Shown here one piece after another: positions 55,397 to 63,250 of a stretch of DNA of 64,000 nt. The notes below the pieces were generated by a model, which did no database searches, was not told the origin of the DNA, and saw only the letters and a list, made by a program, of their open reading frames with translations. The stretch's first letter is position 1; the number at the start of each line of letters is the position of its first letter. Origin of the DNA: Halolamina pelagica. Its GTDB lineage: Archaea > Halobacteriota > Halobacteria > Halobacteriales > Haloferacaceae. A program made the translations under genes and the position numbers. The DNA is taken from contig NZ_LGUC01000001.1 of NCBI RefSeq assembly GCF_001307315.1, positions 1,178,001-1,242,000 on the forward strand, given 5' to 3'.

Positions 55397-57139
55397 TCAG
55401 AGCACTGCCGCCGCGGCGACAACCGCCGCGACGTACGCCGCCGTCGCCGTGGGGAGTGCGAGGCCGATCCGATAGCCGAGCAACGACCGGTCGACCCCCC
55501 GCTCCAGCGCGGTCGCCAGTCCAGTCAAGATCGCGGCGAGCAGGAGCACGTAGAGCCCGACGACTGGTCCTAGCGTATCGGGGCCGAGCGTGCTCGCCGT
55601 TGGCGCCCCGCCACCGGTCAACCTCCCGCCAGCGTCGGCCGGGATCCGGCCGACCATCGCGACGGAGACGCCGCCGACGAGCGGGCCGAACAACGCGGCC
55701 GTGTTCGATAGCGTACCGGTGATCGCGGCCAGCTCGCGCCGTGTCTCGCGTTCGATTCGCGCGAGTTCGCGGAGGTGGTCCCCGGCGGCAACGAGCGCGT
55801 CGCCTGCCGGCGGTCCCTCCGTCGCGGCGAGCGCGAGCAACCGACCGGCGTCGTGGGCCCGCGGGCTGGGCAGATGTCTGAGTGCGCCGAACCGGCCGAA
55901 GAACGACTCTTCGACCGACAGCCCGAGCATCGACCTGCGACCCGAAACTCGGTCGAGCAGCGCCCCGGTTTCGCCACCCAGCGCCGTGGCGGCCGCCTCT
56001 ACCGCCCGTTCGACCGCGACACCGTCGTCGACGCGCCGGCCGACGAGGGCGAGCGCGTCAGGGAGGCCTGACTCAACCTCCTGAATCTCCCGGTGGAACG
56101 CCCGCACGGGGGTGAACAGCCACAGGAGTGCGACGCCGGTTCCGATACCGGCGGCGACGATCGGCGCCGCCCAGGGAAGGAAGAGCGTGCAGCCGGCGCC
56201 CGCGACGCCGCCGGCGGACACCCCGAGCAGGGCTGCACTCCGGCGCCGATCCGGGACCTCGGGGTTGGTGGCGTCGATCCGCGGCGGGGGGAACGAGACG
56301 GGTCGCTCGGCCAGCAGCCACACGCCCGCCCCCAGCAAACCGATCGGGAGCAGGAGGTTGTAGAGCACCGCCAGCGTGGCGATGCCGACGTTGACGCCCG
56401 CGAGCCGCGCGGCGGGGAGCACGCCCACCAAGGCGAGCGGAAGCAGCACGCCGAACGCGTACAGTCCCGTTACCGGTGCCCGAATCTCCCCGGCGAACGC
56501 CGCCGCCCGCTCTTCGACGCCCGAGCGGGCGGCCGCCAGCGCGCGCTCGACTCCCGTGTCGCGCTCGTCAGCCGGCGCCTCGGCGGCGTCGACGACGAGC
56601 GCGGCGGCCTGCTCGATCCACGGGGCGTGTTCGCCCCACTCGGCGGCGAAGGACGCCAGCCCCGAATCGCCAGTGCCACGCGCGTCCCGCGCGTGCGCTG
56701 CCAGCGACGCCGCGAGCGCCCCGTCGCCAGATCGGGCAGCGAACGTGACGGCTCGCTCCAGGCTCGGCTCCACCCGGAGCCGGAGCGTCAGGCGACCGAA
56801 CAGCGCCGGGGCGTCGCCGAGGGCACGCGTCCGCGAGAGCGCGACGAGGGTGCCGGGGACGGCGCGAACGACGACCGCCGGAACGACCCCGAGCGCGACC
56901 GCCAGCGGGAGCAACGCGGGCACTCCCGCGATGAAGCCCGCGAACGCGACCGCTGTTGTGAGCGCCGCGCCGATCGCCTCGGCGGCCGCCACGAACTCGG
57001 GCGCGGCTGGCAGCCCGAGACGCTGGCAGGCGTCGGCCAACTCCGCCGGAACTGCTGGCTCATGCGGCCACCATCGCGCGACTGCGGCGACGAGCCGGTC
57101 GAGCTGCTCCGACCGACAGTCCGGCGATCGGGTTACCAC
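55397..57139 (-). CDS. Type II/IV secretion system F-type membrane protein (TadC/PilC-like)
   Basis: 580 residues with two copies of the T2SSF domain. Each is a cytoplasmic helical bundle followed by two to four membrane helices: ALFGRLTLRLRVEPSLERAV, and later GLPDALALVGRRVDDGVAVE. It is the inner membrane platform that works with the ATPase encoded immediately upstream. The GTG start overlaps the ATPase stop by 7 bases, and the arrangement is the standard one for archaeal type IV pili. Confidence 0.82.
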   Translation of the reverse strand: MVTRSPDCRSEQLDRLVAAVARWWPHEPAVPAELADACQRLGLPAAPEFVAAAEAIGAALTTAVAFAGFIAGVPALLPLAVALGVVPAVVVRAVPGTLVALSRTRALGDAPALFGRLTLRLRVEPSLERAVTFAARSGDGALAASLAAHARDARGTGDSGLASFAAEWGEHAPWIEQAAALVVDAAEAPADERDTGVERALAAARSGVEERAAAFAGEIRAPVTGLYAFGVLLPLALVGVLPAARLAGVNVGIATLAVLYNLLLPIGLLGAGVWLLAERPVSFPPPRIDATNPEVPDRRRSAALLGVSAGGVAGAGCTLFLPWAAPIVAAGIGTGVALLWLFTPVRAFHREIQEVESGLPDALALVGRRVDDGVAVERAVEAAATALGGETGALLDRVSGRRSMLGLSVEESFFGRFGALRHLPSPRAHDAGRLLALAATEGPPAGDALVAAGDHLRELARIERETRRELAAITGTLSNTAALFGPLVGGVSVAMVGRIPADAGGRLTGGGAPTASTLGPDTLGPVVGLYVLLLAAILTGLATALERGVDRSLLGYRIGLALPTATAAYVAAVVAAAAVL

Positions 57140-59073
57140 GACTCCCCAGCCGGAGCTGTTCCACCGGCCGTCGATTCCGCCCGGATCGCCGCCGGTTGGG
57201 TGACCCCGTCACGCGCGAGCGAACGCAGGTGCTCGGCCCGGTCGGCGAGCGTCTCGAGCGCCTCGCCGTACGCCTCCTCCGGCGACGTGAGCGCTGCGAG
57301 GAGGCTACTCTCACCGCGGTCGAGCCGCCCTGTCGGCTCGAGATCGCCGCTGGCGCCGAGTTCGAACAGCGGGTGGAGGTCGGTGCCGCCGGAGACTGAC
57401 TCGACCTCCTCGATCCCGACCGCGCGCCGGCCGCGTTCCGTATCGGCCACTGTGAGCACGAACCCCGTCGCGGCGAACGCCGACTCGCTCACGCCGAGAT
57501 CCTCGGTCATCCGGGTCCGAACTGCGTCGGCGCCGTCGCCGTGGACCGTCCCGAGAACGGTACCCGAGGCGGCGCCGACGCGCATCGCCTCGTACAACGT
57601 GGTCGCCTCCTCGCCCCGGACCTCGCCGACGATCAGCGCGCCCTCTCCCAGTCGGAGCGCGGTCCGAAGCGCGGACGCGGGGCTTGTCTCCACGGAGTCG
57701 TCGTCGCCGCGGGCGACCCGGAGTGACTGCACGTCCCGGCCGGCGGCCCGTAGCGCGGCGGCGGGGAGCTCCGGCGTGTCCTCGATCAGCACTGTGCGCG
57801 TTCGCTGCGGGAGCGCCCACAGCAACGCCCCCAGCGTCGTCGTCTTCCCGGCGCCGCGAGCGCCAGCGACGAGCCCCGTCGAGCCGCGCTCGACGGCCAA
57901 CGAGAGCAGCGCCGCCGCCCGCGGTGAGAGCGATCCGGCGGCGACGAGCCTGGGGAGCGTCCACGGCTCCGAGTCGTGGCGGCGGACCGCAAACGCCGGT
58001 CCGGGTGAGAGCGGCCGCGTGACGCCGGCGACCCGGACCTGCTCGCGATCCCCTGGCGGCCCGACCGACAGCGTCGCGTCCACCTGCGGCGTCGCCCGCG
58101 AGAACGCCCGGCCGCTCGCCCGGCGGACCCTGGATGCGAGTGCAGCGACGCCCTCGGGGGTGAGCCGGACGTTCGTCGGCATCGCCTCGCCGTCGACGAC
58201 GACCCGGACCGGCGTTTCGGCGGCCGGCGCGGTGACGTAGGCGTCCGAGACGCGCTCGTCGGCGAACAGGTCGGCGAGCACGCCGTTCCCGCGGGTGTGT
58301 TTTCTGAGTGTCGCCGACAGCGCCGTGACGGGCGCGTCGGCCTCGTCGTCGACGACCCGTCGCACGGCCCGAGCGGGGGCGACGTCACCCGTTTCGCCGG
58401 ACTCGGCGAGCCAGGTCGCCGCCTCGTCGAGCAGTTCGTACGCTCGGCTGTCGAACGACGCCGACGCGGGGGTGAGGTGGTAGAGTGCCGGCGGTCCACT
58501 GCCGTCGTCGAGGGCGTACTGCCGGACTGTTCCGCCGGTCGGGAGCGTAGTCGTCCCCAGCAGTCTGGCGGCTGTCGGTGGCCGGCGGTCGATCTTGGCT
58601 CGCGCGATGGTCGGGCCATCGTGGGAGCGGAGCGCGGCATCGAGTTCGTTCACACCCTCCGCCCCCGCCGCGAGCCCGGTTTCGGCGGCGAGTCGCCCGA
58701 CAGGGTCGCTTCGCCCGGTCGCCTCACGGGCTGCCGCGAGTGGATCGGTCAGTGCGGCGGCGGCGAGTTCGGCGTCGTGATGGTGGACGAGCCCCGCGAA
58801 CCGGCCGGCTGCGTGGAGGAGGCCGACCGCGTCGTCGGTGTACCAGCGCTCGTACCCCGCCGATCGTACCCGGACAGCGTCGGCATCTCGATCGGTCAGC
58901 GCGTCGACGACCGTCGACCGGCAGGCCGGCTCGTCGGCGAGGTCGCCGTCGCCCGCACAGTCGTCGGCGTCGATCCGCAGTTCGATGCGGTCCTCGATCC
59001 CCGTCCCGCCGACATCGACGAACGACGGCTGGCAGTCACAGGCTCCTTCGTCGCCGCCCGGAAGCAGTGCCAT
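57133..59073 (-). CDS. Type II/IV secretion system ATPase (GspE/PilB family)
   Basis: A 646-residue ATPase. The N-terminal 270 residues are unusual and cysteine-bearing (GDEGACDCQPSFVDVGG near the start), then the catalytic domain carries Walker A VAGARGAGKTTTLGALL, the acidic Asp-box IEDTPELPA, Walker B GALIVGEVRGEEATTLYEAM, and the His-box GTVLGTVHGDGADAV. Start at 59073 is favoured by an AT-rich box (ttcaagta, 59097-59104 on the minus strand) about 28 bases upstream; an ATG at 59118 is possible. It powers pilus or secretion assembly. Confidence 0.85.
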   Translation of the reverse strand: MALLPGGDEGACDCQPSFVDVGGTGIEDRIELRIDADDCAGDGDLADEPACRSTVVDALTDRDADAVRVRSAGYERWYTDDAVGLLHAAGRFAGLVHHHDAELAAAALTDPLAAAREATGRSDPVGRLAAETGLAAGAEGVNELDAALRSHDGPTIARAKIDRRPPTAARLLGTTTLPTGGTVRQYALDDGSGPPALYHLTPASASFDSRAYELLDEAATWLAESGETGDVAPARAVRRVVDDEADAPVTALSATLRKHTRGNGVLADLFADERVSDAYVTAPAAETPVRVVVDGEAMPTNVRLTPEGVAALASRVRRASGRAFSRATPQVDATLSVGPPGDREQVRVAGVTRPLSPGPAFAVRRHDSEPWTLPRLVAAGSLSPRAAALLSLAVERGSTGLVAGARGAGKTTTLGALLWALPQRTRTVLIEDTPELPAAALRAAGRDVQSLRVARGDDDSVETSPASALRTALRLGEGALIVGEVRGEEATTLYEAMRVGAASGTVLGTVHGDGADAVRTRMTEDLGVSESAFAATGFVLTVADTERGRRAVGIEEVESVSGGTDLHPLFELGASGDLEPTGRLDRGESSLLAALTSPEEAYGEALETLADRAEHLRSLARDGVTQPAAIRAESTAGGTAPAGESW

Positions 59074-59114
59074 AGCGCGGGTGGTCGCGCTTTCGTACTT
59101 GAACGCTGGGGTGA

Positions 59115-59534
59115 TCATCCCCGGACCGTCACGACTCGACCGTCGTCGCCCTCGGCGAGCCCCAGCACGAGGCGGTGGTCGCCGGGGGTTCCGAACCGGA
59201 CGGCGCCGTCTGGCGTCACGAGCGGGAGTTCGATCCGGCGCGTCCGAACGGTACCGCTTCCGAGGACGTACCGGACGACACAGTCCGGACGACAGCGGAG
59301 GGTGACGGAATCGACGCCTGCGGCGACGAGCGACCCTGCCGGCACCGAGATGGTGAGGACTCTCCGCCCGCCCGGGTCGTCGTCGGCCAACAGTGACGCG
59401 CCGGCGCGTTCGATCCGATCGACATCGCGGTCGAGCGCCGACGCGGTACGGTCGGCGGCGGCGGACTCGACGGCCGGCAGGGCGGCCGATAGCAGCGCGG
59501 CCGCGAGCGCGATGGCCACCACCGCCCGGATCAC
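59115..59534 (-). CDS. Pilus-like locus protein, DUF7311-like
   Basis: A 139-residue protein with an N-terminal hydrophobic helix (AVVAIALAAALLSAALPAVE) and a secreted beta-rich body (GGRRVLTISVPAGSLVAAG). Two cysteines are in TLRCRPDCVVRY. It overlaps the preceding gene by 4 bases. The family is unknown; its constant link to the secretion ATPase suggests a pilus component or chaperone. Confidence 0.65.
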   Translation of the reverse strand: MIRAVVAIALAAALLSAALPAVESAAADRTASALDRDVDRIERAGASLLADDDPGGRRVLTISVPAGSLVAAGVDSVTLRCRPDCVVRYVLGSGTVRTRRIELPLVTPDGAVRFGTPGDHRLVLGLAEGDDGRVVTVRG

Positions 59535-59941
59535 GGGAGGTCCCGTAGCCGGTCGCGGAGCGGCCGTTCGTCGGCGTCGTCGACGGATTCAGGTTCGGTG
59601 CTCGGTGGTTCACCGTCGATCTCGTCCCCATCGCCGGCACCACCGGCATCGTCGAGGCGGCGTTCCAGTCGATCGACCGCGGCGACGGCGGCGTCGGCGC
59701 GCCGTTCCACGCTCTCGTTCACCGCGGAGACGCCACCGAGGAACCCCCGGATCGCCTGCACCGCGGCGTCGAGCTCGTCGACGCGGGCTTCGAGTGTCGA
59801 GAGTCTGCGTTCGAGTTCGTCGTCATCGTCCCGGGGCAAGTCGCCGAGGCATCGGTCGGCGCCATCTGCCGTCGGCTCCCCGCCGATAGCGCGCTCGACC
59901 GCCGCGAGCCGTCGCTCCAGTGTGTCGTCGCTGTCGGACAT
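59531..59941 (-). CDS. Coiled-coil protein at the head of the pilus-like locus, DUF7310-like
   Basis: A 136-residue acidic protein whose central part (LERRLSTLEARVDELDAAVQ) has heptads of a coiled coil, with a disordered acidic end (DEIDGEPPSTEPESVDDADE). No membrane segment is visible. It is the first gene of the minus-strand locus, and its start lies 94 bases from the divergent cetZ-like gene. Function unknown. Confidence 0.66.
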   Translation of the reverse strand: MSDSDDTLERRLAAVERAIGGEPTADGADRCLGDLPRDDDDELERRLSTLEARVDELDAAVQAIRGFLGGVSAVNESVERRADAAVAAVDRLERRLDDAGGAGDGDEIDGEPPSTEPESVDDADERPLRDRLRDLP

Positions 59942-60004
59942 GGGGCGGCTGGTCGCCCGATCGGGCATAAGCGTCCGGGTGGGGGTTCTCCCCCGCCGGG
60001 AGAA

Positions 60005-60012
60005 CTTAAGTT
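60005..60012 (+). promoter_or_regulatory. TATA-like box of the CetZ-family gene
   Basis: The sequence cttaagtt lies 23-30 bases before the ATG at 60035, giving a leaderless transcript. It stands out as the only A/T-rich patch in the 94-base divergent gap with the pilus-like locus. Confidence 0.55.
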
Positions 60013-60034
60013 GGATCCCGCTGAACGACTGTCC

Positions 60035-61168
60035 ATGAAGAGCGTCCTCGTCGGCGTCGGGCAAGCTGGTGGGAAAGTGGCGACTGCACTGGCGGAGTAC
60101 GACGACGAGATGGGGTTTCACGCGATCCGGGACGCGGTCGCGGTCAACTCCGCGAAGGCCGATCTCCAGGGGCTCCCGCTGGACACGGTGCTCGTCGGGC
60201 AGGACGTGGTGAAGGGTCACGGCGTCGGCGGCGACAACGAACTCGGGGCGGAAGTGATGCAGCGTGACGCCGACGAGGTGATGACCGGCCTGAGCGGCCG
60301 GATCGACTCCGCGACGGAGGCGATCTTCGTCGTCGCCGGCCTCGGCGGCGGCACCGGCTCCGGCGGCGCACCCGTGCTCGCGAAGGAGCTCAAACGGGTG
60401 TACGACGTGCCGGTGTATGCTGTCGGCATCCTCCCGGGACGGGACGAAGGGTCGCTGTATCAGGCCAACGCGGGCCGGTCGCTGAAGACGCTCGCCCGCG
60501 AGGCCGACTCGACGATCCTGATCGATAACGACGCCTGGCGCGAGAGCGGCGACAGCGTCGCCGAGGGGATGGCGGCGATCAACGAGCGCATCGCCCGGCG
60601 GGTCGGCCTGCTGCTCGCGGCTGGTGAACCCATCGAGGACCGGTCGCTCGGGTTGGGCGGTGAAAGTGTCGACCGCGACGTGGCCCAGAGCGTCGTCGAC
60701 ACCAGCGAGGTGATCAACACGCTCCGAACCGGCGGGCTCGCCGCGGTTGGCTACGCCGAGTCGCCGGCCAGCGAGGACGCCGACGACAACGTCAACGTCG
60801 TCACCAGCACCACCAGGCAGGCGCTGCTGACGGGGACCAGCCTGCCCGACGCGTCGACGGCCGACGCCGCGCTGCTGGTCGCCGCCGGGCGACCGGAGAG
60901 CCTCTCACGGAAAGGGGTCGAGCGGGCGCGCTCGTGGGTCGAGGAGGAGACTGGAAGCATGGCGGTCCGCGGCGGTGATTTCCCCCTCGCCACCGACGAT
61001 ATCGCCGCACTCGTGCTGCTTGGCGGCGTCGAACGCTCGCCCCGCGTCCAGGAGTTCATGAACCGCGCCGCCGAGGCACAGGCCCAGACCGACGGGCGAA
61101 ACGAGGGCGAGCAGAAGCGTGACGCGGCCGACGCGTTCCAGAACGACGAGCTCGACGACCTGCTCTGA
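60035..61168 (+). CDS. CetZ-family tubulin/FtsZ-like protein
   Basis: 377 residues. The GTP-binding tubulin signature is GLGGGTGSGGAPVLAKEL near residue 105. The N-terminus KSVLVGVGQAGGKVATALAE and the CetZ-like loop VYAVGILPGRDEGSLYQANA distinguish it from FtsZ1/FtsZ2. CetZ proteins assemble GTP-dependent filaments and control haloarchaeal shape and motility. This one ends in a short acidic tail (FQNDELDDLL). The member of the CetZ group cannot be fixed. The start is leaderless. Confidence 0.9.
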   Translation: MKSVLVGVGQAGGKVATALAEYDDEMGFHAIRDAVAVNSAKADLQGLPLDTVLVGQDVVKGHGVGGDNELGAEVMQRDADEVMTGLSGRIDSATEAIFVVAGLGGGTGSGGAPVLAKELKRVYDVPVYAVGILPGRDEGSLYQANAGRSLKTLAREADSTILIDNDAWRESGDSVAEGMAAINERIARRVGLLLAAGEPIEDRSLGLGGESVDRDVAQSVVDTSEVINTLRTGGLAAVGYAESPASEDADDNVNVVTSTTRQALLTGTSLPDASTADAALLVAAGRPESLSRKGVERARSWVEEETGSMAVRGGDFPLATDDIAALVLLGGVERSPRVQEFMNRAAEAQAQTDGRNEGEQKRDAADAFQNDELDDLL

Positions 61169-61205
61169 GCACCGGCTATTTCTCCCCGGCGCTCCTTTCG
61201 CCGGT

Positions 61206-61732
61206 ATGGATGACCAGGCCGACGACTCGCCGATCGAGGAGCGCATCGGCGACGCCCTCCGCGAGCGGGACGCGACGGTCGCCGTCGCCGAATCCTGTAC
61301 CGGCGGGCTGATCGGATCGCTGCTGACCGACGTGCCGGGCTCGTCGGACTACTTCGACCGCTCGCTGGTCACCTACTCCTACGACGCCAAACTCGAGGAG
61401 CTGGCGGTCTCCCGGGAGAGCCTCGACGGCCACGGCGCGGTTTCGGCGCCCGTCGCCGAGCAGATGGCTGCCGGCGTCAGGGACCGCGCCGGGACGACGT
61501 TCGGGCTCTCGACGACGGGGATCGCCGGCCCCGAGGGCGGCACCGAGGAGAAACCCGTCGGCACCGTGTTCGTCGGGCGCGCCTACGCGGCTGAGTGGGG
61601 GAGCGGCGGGTCGTACACGGAGGTGTCCCGGCACGTGTTCGACGGGAGCCGGACGGAGGTCAAGGCACAGATCGCGCGGGGGCGCTGGAACTGCTGCTCG
61701 ACGACGTTCGCGCGGACCTGTCGGAACGCTGA
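61206..61732 (+). CDS. CinA-like nicotinamide-nucleotide amidase domain protein, one frame break
   Basis: About 175 residues after repair of the G run 61678-61682, which joins VKAQIARG to ALELLLDDVRADLSER. It consists only of the C-terminal CinA amidase domain (PncC), with VAVAESCTGGLIGSLLTDVP, YSYDAKLEELAVS and STTGIAGPEGGTEEKPVGTV. The enzyme deamidates NMN in pyridine nucleotide recycling. The N-terminal CinA domain is absent, as in bacterial PncC. Confidence 0.87.
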
Positions 61733-61758
61733 TTACGTCGTCGCCTCTCTGCCGGGGC

Positions 61759-62694
61759 ATGGTGCGACTCTGGGTGCTCAACACGCTCCCGGCCCACTGG
61801 AAGCGCTGTCGCGACGGGCCGACCGACGCCGACGCCCACCCCGAGCGACAGCTCGGCCACCCCTGGCACGGGATTCCCTCGGGTGGGCGCGCGCCCGACC
61901 CCCGCCAGCTCACGCCCGGCGAGGACCTGTTCGTCGTCAGGCAGACCGGCGGCGTCGGCGTCTCGGGCATCTGGACGTTCGAGAACGCCCGGCGAGTCGA
62001 CGATCAGGCGATCGTCCCGGACGTGTGGCGCGACCACGACGGTGAGACGCGAGACTACGACTGGCTGCTCTACTGTCGCGGGAGCCCGGAACGCGAGGTC
62101 GAGCCGCCGATGCGCGAGGATTTCGGCGGCTCGTTCCCGTTTCACCACTCTAAACTGACGGGGACGGGGATCGCGATGGAGGGCGCGGACCGCGCGGCGT
62201 ACGTCGAGGCCCTGATCGACCACGGGATCTCCGCAACGGCGGAACGTCGACTCCGGGACGCGCTGGAAGCGCCAGCGACCGGCGGAACGGCGGCCGCCGA
62301 CAGCGACCCGCCGGCACGGACCGAGTACACGACGACGCGGACGATCCGCGACACGAAGCTTTCCACGATGGCCAAGGAGCTGTACGACCACCGGTGTCAG
62401 CTCTGTGGGGACCGGCGCGACCGCCGCGACGGCAGCGCGTACGCGGAGGCCCACCACGTCAAACCGCTGGGAACACCCCACCGCGGCCCGGACACAGCGT
62501 CGAACCTACTGGTGCTCTGTCCGAACCACCACGCCGACTTCGACTACGGGCGCGTCCGGGTCGACCCCGACTCGCTCGTCGTCACGCACGCCTTCGACGA
62601 CGCCGTCGACGGGACGTTTCTCACCGTCCACGCCGACCACGATCTCGATCCGGCGTCCCTCGAGTACCACAACGACCGGATCGCGTCGTTCTAA
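61759..62694 (+). CDS. HNH endonuclease with an N-terminal EVE/YTH-like domain
   Basis: 311 residues. The C-terminal third is an HNH nuclease: zinc-binding CQLCG near residue 213, catalytic EAHHVKPLG, NLLVLCPNHHADFDYG. The N-terminal half (LWVLNTLPAHWKRC, then EDLFVVRQTGGVGVSGIWTF) resembles EVE or similar modified-base reader domains, but this is a weak call. Such fusions can restrict DNA with altered bases. No methylase is adjacent. The start ATGGTGCGACTC is the first methionine before the conserved part. Confidence 0.75.
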   Translation: MVRLWVLNTLPAHWKRCRDGPTDADAHPERQLGHPWHGIPSGGRAPDPRQLTPGEDLFVVRQTGGVGVSGIWTFENARRVDDQAIVPDVWRDHDGETRDYDWLLYCRGSPEREVEPPMREDFGGSFPFHHSKLTGTGIAMEGADRAAYVEALIDHGISATAERRLRDALEAPATGGTAAADSDPPARTEYTTTRTIRDTKLSTMAKELYDHRCQLCGDRRDRRDGSAYAEAHHVKPLGTPHRGPDTASNLLVLCPNHHADFDYGRVRVDPDSLVVTHAFDDAVDGTFLTVHADHDLDPASLEYHNDRIASF

Positions 62695-62755
62695 CCGGCT
62701 GACACGCGCTCCCCCGACCGAAACGTTTTGCGGGGAGCCGGTCGCTGGCAGGGGT

Positions 62756-63250
62756 ATGGACAAGAAAGGCCACGTGCTCAACGCCGTCCTGCTGGCGATC
62801 GGCGTCGGGTACGTCCTCGAACCGTCCGGGGACGTGCCCACGTTCGTCGCCATCGCGGAGGTGTCGCTGCCGCTGGTGCTGGGCGCGCTGTTCCCCGACG
62901 TGGACACCGCCTTCGGGAAGCACCGGAAGACGCTGCACAACCTCCCGGTGCTCGGCATCGCGCTCGCGTACCCCTTCTTCTTCGGGAACCTGAGTTTCGT
63001 CTGGGCGGGGATCCTGAGCCACTACGTGCTGGACATGCTGGGGAGCAAGCGCGGCATCGCGCTGTTCTACCCGTTCTGGAGCGAGGAGTTCGGCTCGCCG
63101 ACGGGCGTGACGACCACGAGCAAGTTCGCCGACGTGGTCACCATCGTCGTCACGCTGATCGAGGTCGCCGTGTTCGCCGCCTTCGTCTACCTGCTGCCGC
63201 AGTACCTCCCGCCGGGACTGGAGCTCAGCGGCGTGACGACGATGATCTAG
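62756..63250 (+). CDS. Membrane-bound metal-dependent hydrolase (DUF457/YdjM family)
   Basis: A 164-residue protein with about four membrane helices. The metal-binding residues expected for the family are seen in MDKKGHVLNAVLLAIG (His6), LGALFPDVDTAFGKHRKTLHN and the late segment LSHYVLDMLGSKRG. Function is unknown beyond a predicted hydrolase. It converges with the PHP-domain gene with a 4-base overlap. Confidence 0.82.
   Translation: MDKKGHVLNAVLLAIGVGYVLEPSGDVPTFVAIAEVSLPLVLGALFPDVDTAFGKHRKTLHNLPVLGIALAYPFFFGNLSFVWAGILSHYVLDMLGSKRGIALFYPFWSEEFGSPTGVTTTSKFADVVTIVVTLIEVAVFAAFVYLLPQYLPPGLELSGVTTMI

Noticed and set aside
3408-61682. A set of pseudogenes from genome decay
   Set aside because: Breaks are single-base, restricted to G/C runs and occur in housekeeping genes, with no other disabling change.
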